Positions 28,422-37,200 of a DNA stretch of 64,000 nt are shown here, one piece after another. Positions within the stretch are counted from its first letter, which is position 1. Every line of letters begins with the position of its first letter. The stretch lies in contig NZ_CP011272.1 of the NCBI RefSeq assembly GCF_001610875.1, positions 6,470,137-6,534,136 of the forward strand, given 5' to 3'. The notes below the pieces were generated by a model. The model had not been told where the DNA came from. It was given only the letters and a program-made list of their open reading frames with translations, and did no database searches. The position numbers and the translations under genes were made by a program. The stretch comes from Pirellula sp. SH-Sr6A. GTDB lineage: Bacteria > Planctomycetota > Planctomycetia > Pirellulales > Pirellulaceae.

Positions 28422-29870
28422 ATGAATGGATTGCATTTCCCCTTTTTGGAAACGACGTTGCTCGTCCCCTTGGTGGGATGTCTTTTCCTGCTGGGTAAGC
28501 AGCCGAGGGAGTCGATTCGAAGAAAGTCATTGTGGATTGCGGGACTCACGCTTGTCTTTGCAATCGCGACTTGGTGGGACTTTGCCACGCTCCATGTGTT
28601 TGAGGCACATGATGAATGGAGTTTCGTTCGATGGTTGCTTGGAAAAGAGCTTCTCATCGTCGATGAGTTTAGCGCTCCCCTTTTGCCACTGACCGCATTG
28701 ATCTTTCTATTCACGTTGACTGCCACGGTGGGGCATAAGGTCAGTACCTTTTCGTATCAGGGAGCGATTCTTTCCGAGGCCATTAGCCTAGCGGTTCTAT
28801 CGACCAAGGATCCGGTGTGGGTTGTCGTGCTCCTCGTTGTACTAGGTTTTCCTGTTTTTTCGGAGCTTGCGAACCGCAAGCAGACGACGCGAGTATTCGC
28901 GCTCCATCACTTGCTGTTTGCAGTCAGTGCGTTGGCGGGATGTTTATTAACGTTGTCAAACAACTCGACTTGGATGGCTGTCGGATTAGGGTGTTTGACC
29001 GTTTCGATTGGATTGCGTTGCGGTTTGTTTCCATTTTCGGTTTGGATTCGAGATCTTATGCAAAGGTGCTCGTTTGGTAGCTCCCTGCTTTATCTATTAC
29101 CAATGTTGGGGCCTTACGCTGCCGCACGGTTATTGCTTCCCGTTGCACCGGAGTGGATTTTTGCATTGATCGAGTGGTGGGCGATGGCAACCGCGATCTT
29201 TGCGGCTGGGATGGCGTTGGTGCAAGTCGATGCGAGAGCGTTTTTCGGGTATCTCCTGCTAAGCCATGTTTCGCTTGTGATGGTAGGGCTCGATGTGGCA
29301 ACTCCCATCGCACTCACGGGTGCATTGAGTTTGTGGTTGTCAGCAGGGATTGCGATGTCCGGGTATGGAATCGTACTCCGGTGTGTCGAGGCGCGCATCG
29401 GACGATTGAGATTGGATCGCTACTACGGGCTTTATGAACACATGCCTACCTTTGCATGGTTTTATTTGTTATCTGGCCTCGCGAGCGTCGGATTTCCCTG
29501 CACGATCGGCTTCATCGCTTCCGAATTGCTGATCGAAGGCGCGGTGGATGCGACTCCGGTGTTGGGGATGGGAGTGGTACTCACGATGGCCTTGCAAGGG
29601 ATTGCGATCATGAGCTCTTACTTTCGTATCTTTACCGGTGCGCGGCATATTTCATCTGTCTCCCTCTCGGTCTTGCCCGAGGAGCGAATCGCGATGATTT
29701 TCTTGACGCTCTTGATCTTGGGAGCCGGTGTGATTCCTCAGATTGGAGTCGGGACGCGGTATCGAGCGGCCGTCGACCTTCGCAACAGTTTGAGACTACC
29801 TGAAAAATCGATTGGGGAAGAGGATAACGATCCGGGGACGTCGCATACACCCGAATCCCCCCATCCTTAA
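28422..29870 (+). CDS. Second NuoL/NuoM-like membrane subunit in the dab operon
   Basis: 482 residues with about 13 hydrophobic segments. It belongs to the proton-translocating NuoM/L superfamily but is more divergent than dabB: TVSIGLRCGLFPFSVWIRDL matches the G-x-x-P-F-x-x-W-h-x-D-x-h region, and LLSGLASVGFPCTIGFIASE matches the G-h-P-x-h-x-G-F-h-h-E-x-h motif with the C-terminal glutamate. The usual G-W-E helix-5 motif is not obvious (ALLVVLGF-like VVVLLVVLGFPVFSELANRK instead). It begins six bases after dabB stops, so the three genes form one operon. The DabA/DabB literature describes two-subunit systems; a third antiporter-like subunit here is worth noting. The C-terminal 25 residues are hydrophilic and acidic. 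Confidence 0.8.
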   Translation: MNGLHFPFLETTLLVPLVGCLFLLGKQPRESIRRKSLWIAGLTLVFAIATWWDFATLHVFEAHDEWSFVRWLLGKELLIVDEFSAPLLPLTALIFLFTLTATVGHKVSTFSYQGAILSEAISLAVLSTKDPVWVVVLLVVLGFPVFSELANRKQTTRVFALHHLLFAVSALAGCLLTLSNNSTWMAVGLGCLTVSIGLRCGLFPFSVWIRDLMQRCSFGSSLLYLLPMLGPYAAARLLLPVAPEWIFALIEWWAMATAIFAAGMALVQVDARAFFGYLLLSHVSLVMVGLDVATPIALTGALSLWLSAGIAMSGYGIVLRCVEARIGRLRLDRYYGLYEHMPTFAWFYLLSGLASVGFPCTIGFIASELLIEGAVDATPVLGMGVVLTMALQGIAIMSSYFRIFTGARHISSVSLSVLPEERIAMIFLTLLILGAGVIPQIGVGTRYRAAVDLRNSLRLPEKSIGEEDNDPGTSHTPESPHP

Positions 29871-29882
29871 GTGAGCGACTGT

Positions 29883-30338
29883 CTAGCTATTGAGCATGCA
29901 CAGGAGCGCGAAGGTCCAGACTGCGGCCAAGACGACGAACAAACTGCAGACTGTAGTTACCCAGAAGCGATGGCTCAGGTGATTAGGAAACAGACGAGTC
30001 AGTTCGCGTGGATGGGTGGTGAGGAATTGATCTCGCGCATCTTCTTCTTCGAACAGAACCGCTTGTGCGGCCTCGAGAAGCCCGTACTGGATAGAGAACT
30101 CTAGAGCGCCGTGCAGAAAATGGCGCCTGCCAACAGGGTCCACCCCGATCGCTTCGAAGAACCAGATTTGTTTGCCGTAGGTGAGATCCGATTCCTCGGA
30201 GAAGTCCACGCATCGCAAATTTTCGACGCGAGACTGTTCTGGGCAGAAATCACGGCGAAGCAGGCAGCTGTGCGCATGTTCGGAAACAGTTTGCCAGATC
30301 TGGCGAGAGAATTGTGTGTTGTGCGCTTCCGGTGTCAT
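29883..30338 (-). CDS. Uncharacterised C-tail-anchored small protein
   Basis: 151 residues from the ATG at 30338, which has an excellent AAGGA eight bases upstream; upstream in-frame starts at 30407 and 30449 are less likely. The sequence is hydrophilic up to residue 115 (SRQIWQTVSEHAHSCLLRRD ... ALEFSIQYGLLEAAQAVLFE) and ends in a single hydrophobic helix (FWVTTVCSLFVVLAAVWTFA) close to the C-terminus. No domain recognised. It is convergent with the dab operon, ending 12 bases after the last dab gene stops, so there is almost no intergenic space for a terminator. Confidence 0.55.
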   Translation of the reverse strand: MTPEAHNTQFSRQIWQTVSEHAHSCLLRRDFCPEQSRVENLRCVDFSEESDLTYGKQIWFFEAIGVDPVGRRHFLHGALEFSIQYGLLEAAQAVLFEEEDARDQFLTTHPRELTRLFPNHLSHRFWVTTVCSLFVVLAAVWTFALLCMLNS

Positions 30339-30560
30339 GCCTCGATTCCTTCGATTACTGGCGTCCCTTACGCCATAGGGATGCTTCAACTTGCCTATCT
30401 GCTGCATTATAGAAGTGGAGCGAAGGGGCGGTGAGTGTGGGGAGATCAACTTTTACCGAAAATTCGGGAAATCGCAGAGTACACCTGGGGAGGGTGTGTT
30501 TCGTGTGGATGCATCGAAGAGATATCGATGTAGAAGAGGGGGCATCGAGGTTAGAAAAGC

Positions 30561-30597
30561 AAAACGGCCGGAATGCCTGGAGCATCACGACCGTTTT
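30561..30597 (-). terminator. Candidate terminator downstream of the HU gene
   Basis: AAAACGG (30561-30567) pairs with CCGTTTT (30591-30597) around a 23-base loop that itself contains an ATGC/GCAT pair. Read on the minus strand it is followed by GCTTTT and lies about 45 bases after the HU stop codon. Confidence 0.45.
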
Positions 30598-30639
30598 AAG
30601 GGTTTGGATCGCGGAGTGATCCTCATGCGACAGGTGGTA

Positions 30640-30966
30640 CTAGACCATGTCTTTGAGTTTCTTGAGAGCGCGAACTTTCACGGTGGTCGAAGCGGGTTTG
30701 GGATCGGCCCACTTCATTTCACCGGTTTGTGGGTTTCGAACTTGTCGCTTTGGAAGAGCCTTTTTCTGATGGCGTAGGATCTTGCAAAGGTCGGGTATCA
30801 CGAAGGCGCCAACGCCCTTCTTGCCGAGCGAAGTGGCGATTTCAGCCTTCAGGGCATCGAATACCTCTGCAATTTGTTTCTTGGATAGGCCGGTGGCTTC
30901 GGCGATGTTGGTGTAGATTTGGACTTTGGTGAGTGGCTTTTCTGCCTTGGCAGCTGCTTTTGCCAT
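30640..30966 (-). CDS. HU/IHF-family DNA-binding protein
   Basis: 108 residues from the ATG at 30966 (AAGGGAT nine bases upstream; an ATG at 30984 adds six atypical residues). The HU fold is clear: a basic Ala/Lys N-terminus (MAKAAAKAEKPLTKVQIYTN), the helix pair IAEATGLSKKQIAEVFDALK, the beta segment GVGAFVIPDLCKILRHQKKA, and a basic arm PKRQVRNPQTGEMKWADPKP, where most HU proteins have a G-R-N-P-x-T-G-E. It should bend and compact DNA. The Ala/Lys leader and the D-L-C-K-I strand resemble the planctomycete-type HU rather than E. coli HU. It is a single-gene unit. Confidence 0.85.
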   Translation of the reverse strand: MAKAAAKAEKPLTKVQIYTNIAEATGLSKKQIAEVFDALKAEIATSLGKKGVGAFVIPDLCKILRHQKKALPKRQVRNPQTGEMKWADPKPASTTVKVRALKKLKDMV

Positions 30967-31034
30967 GTGACGAATCCCTTTCAAACGATCACTTTTCTAA
31001 TCCATGTCCAACAGAGAACATGACTATTGGCTGA

Positions 31035-31062
31035 ATTAAAGGATGCGGGGGGCAAAATGCAA
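31035..31062 (-). promoter_or_regulatory. Possible sigma70-type promoter for the HU gene
   Basis: On the minus strand TTGCAT (31057-31062), a 16-base spacer and TTTAAT (31035-31040) resemble -35 and -10 boxes about 70 bases upstream of the HU start. Weak match, no experimental support. Confidence 0.3.
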
Positions 31063-31139
31063 CTGGGATAAGGCCTTAAACCTATAAAAACACTGGAATT
31101 GATGCGATTTTGTCCAAAAAACATTGGATTTTCAGTGCT

Positions 31140-31502
31140 TCAGGGGGCCGGGAGCGGGTATTTCCGGGCATTTTTGACCATTTTTTCACGAAGCGAACTG
31201 GTGATGTCCAATTCCAGGACGCTGGCGAGTCGTAGAAGATACGAGAGGACATCGGAGAGTTCATCCGCGATCGCTATCTTGGCGGCTGGGTCTAACTGCT
31301 CCGCATCGGGATCAGCCCATTGAAAATGCTCCATCAATTCAGCGGCTTCGATGGCCACCGACATAGCCAAGGACTTTGGCCGATGGAACGTTTCCCACCT
31401 TCGGTCTGCAGCAAAGCGATCTATCCATCCTTTCAATTCCGCCACGGTGGTGATGGAGTCTTCGGTCGAGTCGTATGCAGTGGAAGCATGGTCAGTATGC
31501 AT
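31140..31502 (-). CDS. MazG-like nucleotide pyrophosphohydrolase (RS21-C6/dCTPase type)
   Basis: About 120 residues from the ATG at 31502 (AAGG eight bases upstream; the frame stays open to 31577 but the extension is not conserved). All-alpha NTP pyrophosphatase motifs are present: SLAMSVAIEAAELMEHFQWA (E-x-x-E metal site) and IADELSDVLSYLLRLASVLE (E-x-x-D metal site). This short single-domain form resembles MazG-like/DCTPP1 enzymes that hydrolyse non-canonical or excess dNTPs, such as dCTP, to the monophosphate and pyrophosphate. Divergent from the peroxiredoxin gene. Confidence 0.85.
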   Translation of the reverse strand: MHTDHASTAYDSTEDSITTVAELKGWIDRFAADRRWETFHRPKSLAMSVAIEAAELMEHFQWADPDAEQLDPAAKIAIADELSDVLSYLLRLASVLELDITSSLREKMVKNARKYPLPAP

Positions 31503-31619
31503 GGAGCGAAGCCTTGACGAAAGAGGGACAATAGCGAGCATATGGTTTGTCGTCGGGGCATAGCAGACGACTCGCATGAGCCCCAGATTAGAGCATCCCT
31601 ATCGACGGAGAAATGGAAG

Positions 31620-32222
31620 ATGGCAGTTCTCGTTACGAAACCAGCACCCGATTTCAAAGCTCAAGCCGTGATGAAGGACGGCACGTTCTCGGAAATTTCC
31701 CTCAGCCAATACAAGGGCAAGAAGTACGTCTTGTTGTTCTTCTATCCGCTCGACTTCACATTCGTCTGCCCCACCGAGATCATCGCGTTCTCCGATCGCG
31801 TTGCCGATTTCAACGCACTCGACGTCGAAGTCATCGGTGTATCGGTCGATAGCCATTACTCGCACTTGGCATGGCGAAATACCCCTCGAACCCAAGGTGG
31901 GATCGGGCAGATCGATTACCCGCTCGTCGCCGACTTGAACAAGCAAATCGCGCGAGATTACGACGTCTTGGTCAATGATGCCGTGGCGCTTCGAGGGCTT
32001 TTCTTGATCGATAAGAACGGCGTCGTGCGACATCAAGTCGTCAACGATCTTCCGCTCGGTCGCAGCGTCGACGAGGCATTGCGCATGGTCAAGGCCCTTC
32101 AGTTCTTCGAGAAGAACGGGGAAGTCTGCCCCGCGAACTGGCAAGAAGGAAAGCGATCGATCAAGCCGACGGTCCAGGATAGCAAGTCCTTCTTCGATGC
32201 CGAATACGCCGCAAAGGCGTAA
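31620..32222 (+). CDS. Typical 2-Cys peroxiredoxin (AhpC/Prx1 type)
   Basis: 200 residues. The peroxidatic cysteine is in [20 protein letters not shown] (about residue 49) and the resolving cysteine in [15 protein letters not shown] (about residue 170). The C-terminal tail with F-D-A-E-Y is of the Prx1 subfamily type. It reduces hydrogen peroxide and organic hydroperoxides using thioredoxin or a similar donor; the donor is not encoded nearby. The ATG at 31620 is favoured over an upstream extension to 31542 because [15 protein letters not shown] is the family N-terminus. A strong terminator follows the gene. Confidence 0.93.
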   Translation: MAVLVTKPAPDFKAQAVMKDGTFSEISLSQYKGKKYVLLFFYPLDFTFVCPTEIIAFSDRVADFNALDVEVIGVSVDSHYSHLAWRNTPRTQGGIGQIDYPLVADLNKQIARDYDVLVNDAVALRGLFLIDKNGVVRHQVVNDLPLGRSVDEALRMVKALQFFEKNGEVCPANWQEGKRSIKPTVQDSKSFFDAEYAAKA

Positions 32223-32251
32223 TCCGCTGTCGCCTTCGACACCGATCACCT

Positions 32252-32286
32252 AACCCGCAGAGATCGAACTGACCTGCGGGTTTTTT
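32252..32286 (+). terminator. Intrinsic terminator after the peroxiredoxin gene
   Basis: AACCCGCAG (32252-32260) pairs perfectly with CTGCGGGTT (32274-32282) over a 13-base loop, followed by a run of six T. It lies 30 bases after the stop codon. Confidence 0.88.
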
Positions 32287-32367
32287 GTTGGGGTTCAAAG
32301 TCCCGCGAGGTCGCGAATTCTCGGCGATTGCGTTACAAACCTTGGGTGGACCCTTTCCACTCGATCA

Positions 32368-32913
32368 TTGGGAGCCAGTCTCTTGGAAAACAAAATCGAT
32401 ACACCCAAGTCCAGCCACCTGACGCATGTCAATGAACAGGGGGCAGCGCACATGGTGGATGTCGGCGGGAAGGCGATTTCGCAACGTATTGCCGTTGCGC
32501 GAAGCCGAGTGGTTCTCTCCCCCGGAGCCGCTCAGGCCATCCGCGAAAACAGTCTGAAAAAGGGGGATTGCTTGCAAGTCGCGAGGCTCGCGGCCATTCA
32601 AGCGACCAAGTGGACGAGCCATCTCATTCCGCTTTGCCACGCGATTCCCATCGAATCGGTCTCCGTCGAATCGTTTTGGCGTGGAGAATTGGTGCTGGAA
32701 TGGCAAGTCACGGTTAAGTCGACCGGAAAAACGGGGGTAGAGATGGAAGCGATCACGGCGGCGAGTATTGCAGCAGTGACCGTTTACGACATGTGCAAAG
32801 GGATCGATCCGGAGATCACCCTCTGCGATATTGGCTTGCTCCACAAATCGGGAGGAAGCAATGGGGACTTCACGAGGAACGAGACCGAAAATGCACGCAC
32901 CCCAGCACGTTAG
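32368..32913 (+). CDS. moaC: Cyclic pyranopterin monophosphate synthase MoaC
   Basis: Up to 181 residues. MoaC signatures are complete: LTHVNEQGAAHMVDVGGKAI at the start, WTSHLIPLCHAIPIESVSVE with the catalytic histidines, and GKTGVEMEAITAASIAAVTV then YDMCKGIDPE. It converts the GTP-derived 3',8-cyclo compound made by MoaA into cyclic pyranopterin monophosphate in molybdenum cofactor synthesis; no other moa gene is in the window. The start is not an ATG: TTG codons at 32368 or 32383 both fit, and the N-terminus cannot begin later than about 32410. Its 3' end overlaps the polyprenyl synthetase gene by about 53 bases, suggesting translational coupling. Confidence 0.9.
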   Translation: MGASLLENKIDTPKSSHLTHVNEQGAAHMVDVGGKAISQRIAVARSRVVLSPGAAQAIRENSLKKGDCLQVARLAAIQATKWTSHLIPLCHAIPIESVSVESFWRGELVLEWQVTVKSTGKTGVEMEAITAASIAAVTVYDMCKGIDPEITLCDIGLLHKSGGSNGDFTRNETENARTPAR

Positions 32914-34024
32914 CGATAAGTCCGAGGAAGACGGCTACAGCACTTTGACCGCTCCGAGGCGGGCTCGTGGCGAGTCGGCTGGAAGAGAGTTGCGGGTCGG
33001 AGTTCCGGCTCCTTTTGAACCCTTGCACCCCGAGGCGACCAATTACCAATGGGTTTTGAAAAAGGCGATGTCTCTGATCGAACAGGACTTGGCCAAGGTC
33101 GAGACGTGCATCGTGCAAGGCCTGGCGTCGAGCGATCCCTCGATTCAGCCCATGCTCGACCATGTCCGCACTCTAGGGGGCAAGCGGCTACGCCCTTGTT
33201 TGACGCTCCTTTCGGCGAAGGCCTGCGGTGGAGTGACGGAGGAGACGATCCGATTGGCAGCCGCCATCGAATTGGTCCACACCGCCACTTTGGTTCACGA
33301 TGACATTCTCGATGGGGCCGATCAGAGGCGACATCGTCCAACGACTCATACCCTTTGGGGTGTTCAAGACGCGATTCTCTTGGGTGATTGGCTTTTCACG
33401 CACGCCTACGAGCTGGCCAACCAAGGAGAGTCGACTTATCCGGGACGGTGTATCGCCCGCGCTGCGAAATTGGTCTGCGAAGGAGAGATTCGGCAAGGGC
33501 GATCGGTTGGGAATTTGGACCTTGCCGAGAGCGATTATTACGACATCCTCGGAGCCAAGACCGGTGCTCTTTGCGAAGTGAGCTGCCGCTTGGGAGCTTG
33601 GTCCGCCAACGCCTCTGACAGTATTTCCGAGCGTTTTGCCCAGTACGGCTACGGTCTGGGAGTCGCGTTTCAGATCTACGACGATTGGCTGGATATCTGG
33701 GGAGATGCCGCATCGACCGGCAAAACCTTAGGGACAGACCTGGAGGCGAGAAAACCGACTCTCCCGGTCATCCATGCGCTCGCCTCCCCTGGGGGGCAAG
33801 GATTGCGTGACGTTCTAGTGGCCTCCGATGCCGTTTCCTTCCCTAAGGTCCGTTCGTATTTCGATGCGGTAGGGGCGTCCGAGTACACCTTAGACTCCGC
33901 CCATCAGTGGGGGCGTCGCGCAATTTCTCACTTGAACCGAATGGATGGCGTTTACACGGCCCATCAAGAATCCCTTCAGGCTCTACAGCTTTTGGCGTAC
34001 GCGGCAACACATCGGGCGGCCTAA
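32861..34024 (+). CDS. Polyprenyl diphosphate synthase (trans-isoprenyl type)
   Basis: About 387 residues from the ATG at 32861, which has a strong GGAGGA five bases upstream and lies inside the end of moaC. The first aspartate-rich motif is VHDDILDGADQRRHR (DDxxD) and the second is FQIYDDWLDIWGD (DDxxD). GGKRLRPCLTLLSAKACGG carries the pyrophosphate-binding Lys-Arg pair. It elongates allylic diphosphates with IPP to a long-chain product such as the quinone side chain (octaprenyl/heptaprenyl type); chain length cannot be read reliably. A 60-residue hydrophilic N-terminal extension precedes the catalytic domain and is atypical. Confidence 0.9.
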   Translation: MGTSRGTRPKMHAPQHVSDKSEEDGYSTLTAPRRARGESAGRELRVGVPAPFEPLHPEATNYQWVLKKAMSLIEQDLAKVETCIVQGLASSDPSIQPMLDHVRTLGGKRLRPCLTLLSAKACGGVTEETIRLAAAIELVHTATLVHDDILDGADQRRHRPTTHTLWGVQDAILLGDWLFTHAYELANQGESTYPGRCIARAAKLVCEGEIRQGRSVGNLDLAESDYYDILGAKTGALCEVSCRLGAWSANASDSISERFAQYGYGLGVAFQIYDDWLDIWGDAASTGKTLGTDLEARKPTLPVIHALASPGGQGLRDVLVASDAVSFPKVRSYFDAVGASEYTLDSAHQWGRRAISHLNRMDGVYTAHQESLQALQLLAYAATHRAA

Positions 34025-34228
34025 GGCTGTAATTGACCCCAGTGCGAGGACGGGTTATTCTGATTCAACGGCGGCTGCGTCCTCGAAGGCGCGGTTGCAC
34101 CGTTCCCTTCCCTGTCCCCTGCCGTCACAGTCCTCCCTGAACGTGCTTATTTCGCTCGCGGTAGTCGTAAAAGTCCCGATGGGATAGCAACGAACAAGCC
34201 GCTGAGCCTAAGAGGAGTTGGATTCCGT

Positions 34229-37200
34229 ATGCGCACGCTGCCGCGTTGGGGCATCTCGCGATGCTCGCTTCTGGTTCTTGGAATCGCCTTCACATGGGGA
34301 GCGTCCCACGCAACGTTTGGGGCGGACGAAACCTCCGCACCGAAGGGCCCTGTGAGCTTCTCCAGGGAAGTGCTTCCCATCCTTCGTGACCAGTGCTTCG
34401 GTTGTCACCAACCTGCCAAATCCGAAGGTTCGTACAGCATGACCGAATACGACGCGATGCTTCGAGCGGGGGAATCGGGAGAACCGGGGATCGTTCCAGG
34501 AAATGCCGCCCGGAGTCACTTGATCGCCGAGATCGTTCCGAAAGATGGCAAGGCGGAGATGCCGAAGGGGAAAGCTCCCTTGAAGGAGTCCGAGATCGAG
34601 ACTATCCGCCGCTGGATTGACGAAGGTGCCAAAAACGATTCGCCTGCCACATCCCGGAAACTCAGTTTAGAAAATCCACCCGCTTACACACGCCCCCCGA
34701 ATATCAACAGCATTCGTTTCACACCAGACGGGCGCGAGGTGGTTCTGACTGGATTTCATGAAGTGCTCGTCTTTTCAACCGATGCTTGGGAACTGAAAAA
34801 TCGGTTGGTCGGTATCAGTCCTCGCATCGAGTCGATCGCTTGCTCCCCCGATGGGAAATGGATCGCCGTGGCGGCGGGTGAGCCCGGGGTTCGAGGCGAG
34901 CTGCAAATTTGGAATCATGAAAACAATACGCTGCACCGAAGCTTCAGTATTGGCAATGATACCTTGTTCGGTGTGAACTGGTCGCCCGACTCGACCCTCC
35001 TTTCGTTTGGTTGTTCCGATAACTCAGTGCGAGCCATCACGCTGGACGGAGAGCAAAAGTTCTTCTCGCGGGTCCATGAGGATTGGCCTCGAGCGACGGC
35101 GTTTACAGTTGATGGAAAGCATTTGATATCTGTTGCTCGGGACATGACCGTCAAGCTCACGGAGGTGGAGACGGAGAGATTCGTCGACAACATCACGTCG
35201 ATCACCCCAGGTGCTTTGCGCGGGGGAATTCAAGCGTTGGCTGGGCATCCTGAGCGGAATGAAATCTTGGTCGGAGGTGCAGATGGTGCTCCGAAGATCT
35301 ATCGGATTTTCCGTCAGACTGCTCGCGTCATCGGCGATGACGCCAATTTGATTCGTCAGCTGGAACCATTACCCGGACGCATTTTCGATGTCTCCATCAG
35401 TCCGGATGGTAAGTACTTAGCGGCCTGTGCGACGCTGGATGGGAAGAGCTGGATCAAAGTTTGGTCGTACGATGTGGACAGCCAAATGCCGGATGACATC
35501 AAGAAGATTCAATCCAAAAGGAGTTTGAGTCGAACCAAGGAGGAGAAGGACAAGCTCGAGGCATATGTCACGGCTCAGCCAGCCGTTCTAGCATCCTGGG
35601 AGATTCCCAACGCAGCGATTTATGCTTTGGATATCGACGGCAACGGAAGGCTGGTGGCGGGCGGTTCCGATGGAAAGCTTCGGGCGTGGCAGATCGGTGA
35701 TCAGAAGCCGATCGTAGAGCGTGACGCGACTCCATCGCAGTCGATTCTTCCGCAATCGGACGCGGCGCTCGCATCACTCAAACGATCGCGTCTGGACGAT
35801 TTGCATTCCCAATGGACGGAGGAGAATCAAGCGGCTGCTACCTCGGGAGCTTGGAAGGTTCCATCCGCTGCTGAGATCCGCGAGATAGTCGTGGAGCCCG
35901 CGACCGTCACGCTGAAGCATTGGAATGACTCGGTGCAGTTCACGGTTCGCGGAAAGACCTCCGAGGGGAAGGAGTTCGATGTTTCGAGTCATGCCGTCTA
36001 CTCAATCGTCGACACCGAGGCGGCCTGGGTGAGCCCGCGCGGCTGGCTCGTTCCATTAGCGAACGCTGTGACGAAGGTGCGAATTCAGTTTGGCGAACAA
36101 ATCCGGGAGATCCCGGTCGAGGTCCGCACCGAAGCTTCACAGCCGATGGATTTCATTCGAGACGTCAATCCAGTCCTTTCCAAACTGGGCTGCAATTCAG
36201 GGACTTGTCACGGTGCTCAGGCAGGTAAGAGTGGATTCAAACTTTCGCTTCGGGGGTATGATCCGGTCTTTGATATTCGATCGCTTGCCGATGACTTGGC
36301 CGGCCGACGGCTCAACCCAGCCTCCCCACTCGATAGTTTGATCCTCACCAAACCGCTTGGATTGGTACCGCATGTCGGTGGAAAACTATTCCACGAAGGG
36401 GATGTTCAAGCGTTGGTATTGCGGCAGTGGATCTCGGAAGGTGCATCTGTACGTTTCGACTCTCCAAAAGTCGTCTCCATCGCCATCAGCCCTCAGAATC
36501 CGATCGCAGAGGATGTTCAACAGTTGACTCAGTTTCGAGTCGTGGCCACGTATGCAGATGGCGTGACGCGAGACGTGACGCGGGAATCCTTTATCGAATC
36601 GAGCAATGCAGAGGTCGCGGCGGTGGTCGACGGTGGACGCGTTCAATCGGTTCGACGTGGTGAAGCTCCGATCCTGGCCCGTTTTGAAGGGGCCTACGCT
36701 GCGACAACAATGACGGTGATGGGGAAACGAGAAGGTTACGATTGGGAACCCTCTCCCACGAGCAATCCCATCGATAGCACGGTCGCCAAAAAGTGGCAGC
36801 GATTGAAAATTAGCCCTTCCGATCTCTGTACGGACGCCGAGTTTTTGCGAAGAGTTTATATTGACTTGACCGGTCTCCCGCCAACGGCCGATCAAGTTCG
36901 CGCGTTCCTCAAAGAGGAAACGCCCACGAAGGAGAAGCGAGAGCGAGTGGTCGATCAACTCGTCGGTAGCGAAGCGTATGTCGAGCACTGGACTAACAAG
37001 TGGTCGGATCTTCTTCAGGTGAACTCGAAATTCCTCGGGAAAGAGGGAGCGACAAGTTTCCGCGATTGGATTCGGGCGAGCATTGCCTCCAACAAGCCTT
37101 ACGATCAGTTTGTTCGCGAAATCGTGAGCGCCTCAGGATCCAACCGTGAGAACCCTCCGGCGTCTTACTACAAGATCCTGAGAAATCCGGAAGACACGGT

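Noticed and set aside
27608..28498. 296-codon plus-strand frame across dabB
   Set aside because: It overlaps dabB in another frame; the translation is Ser/Arg/Cys-rich and has no membrane helices or motifs.
30391..30777. 128-codon plus-strand frame near the HU gene
   Set aside because: It overlaps the HU gene in antisense and shows no protein-like pattern; the real signal in this stretch is the terminator-like hairpin.
36386..36988. 200-codon minus-strand frame
   Set aside because: Antisense to the large DUF1553 gene, with no features of a protein family.
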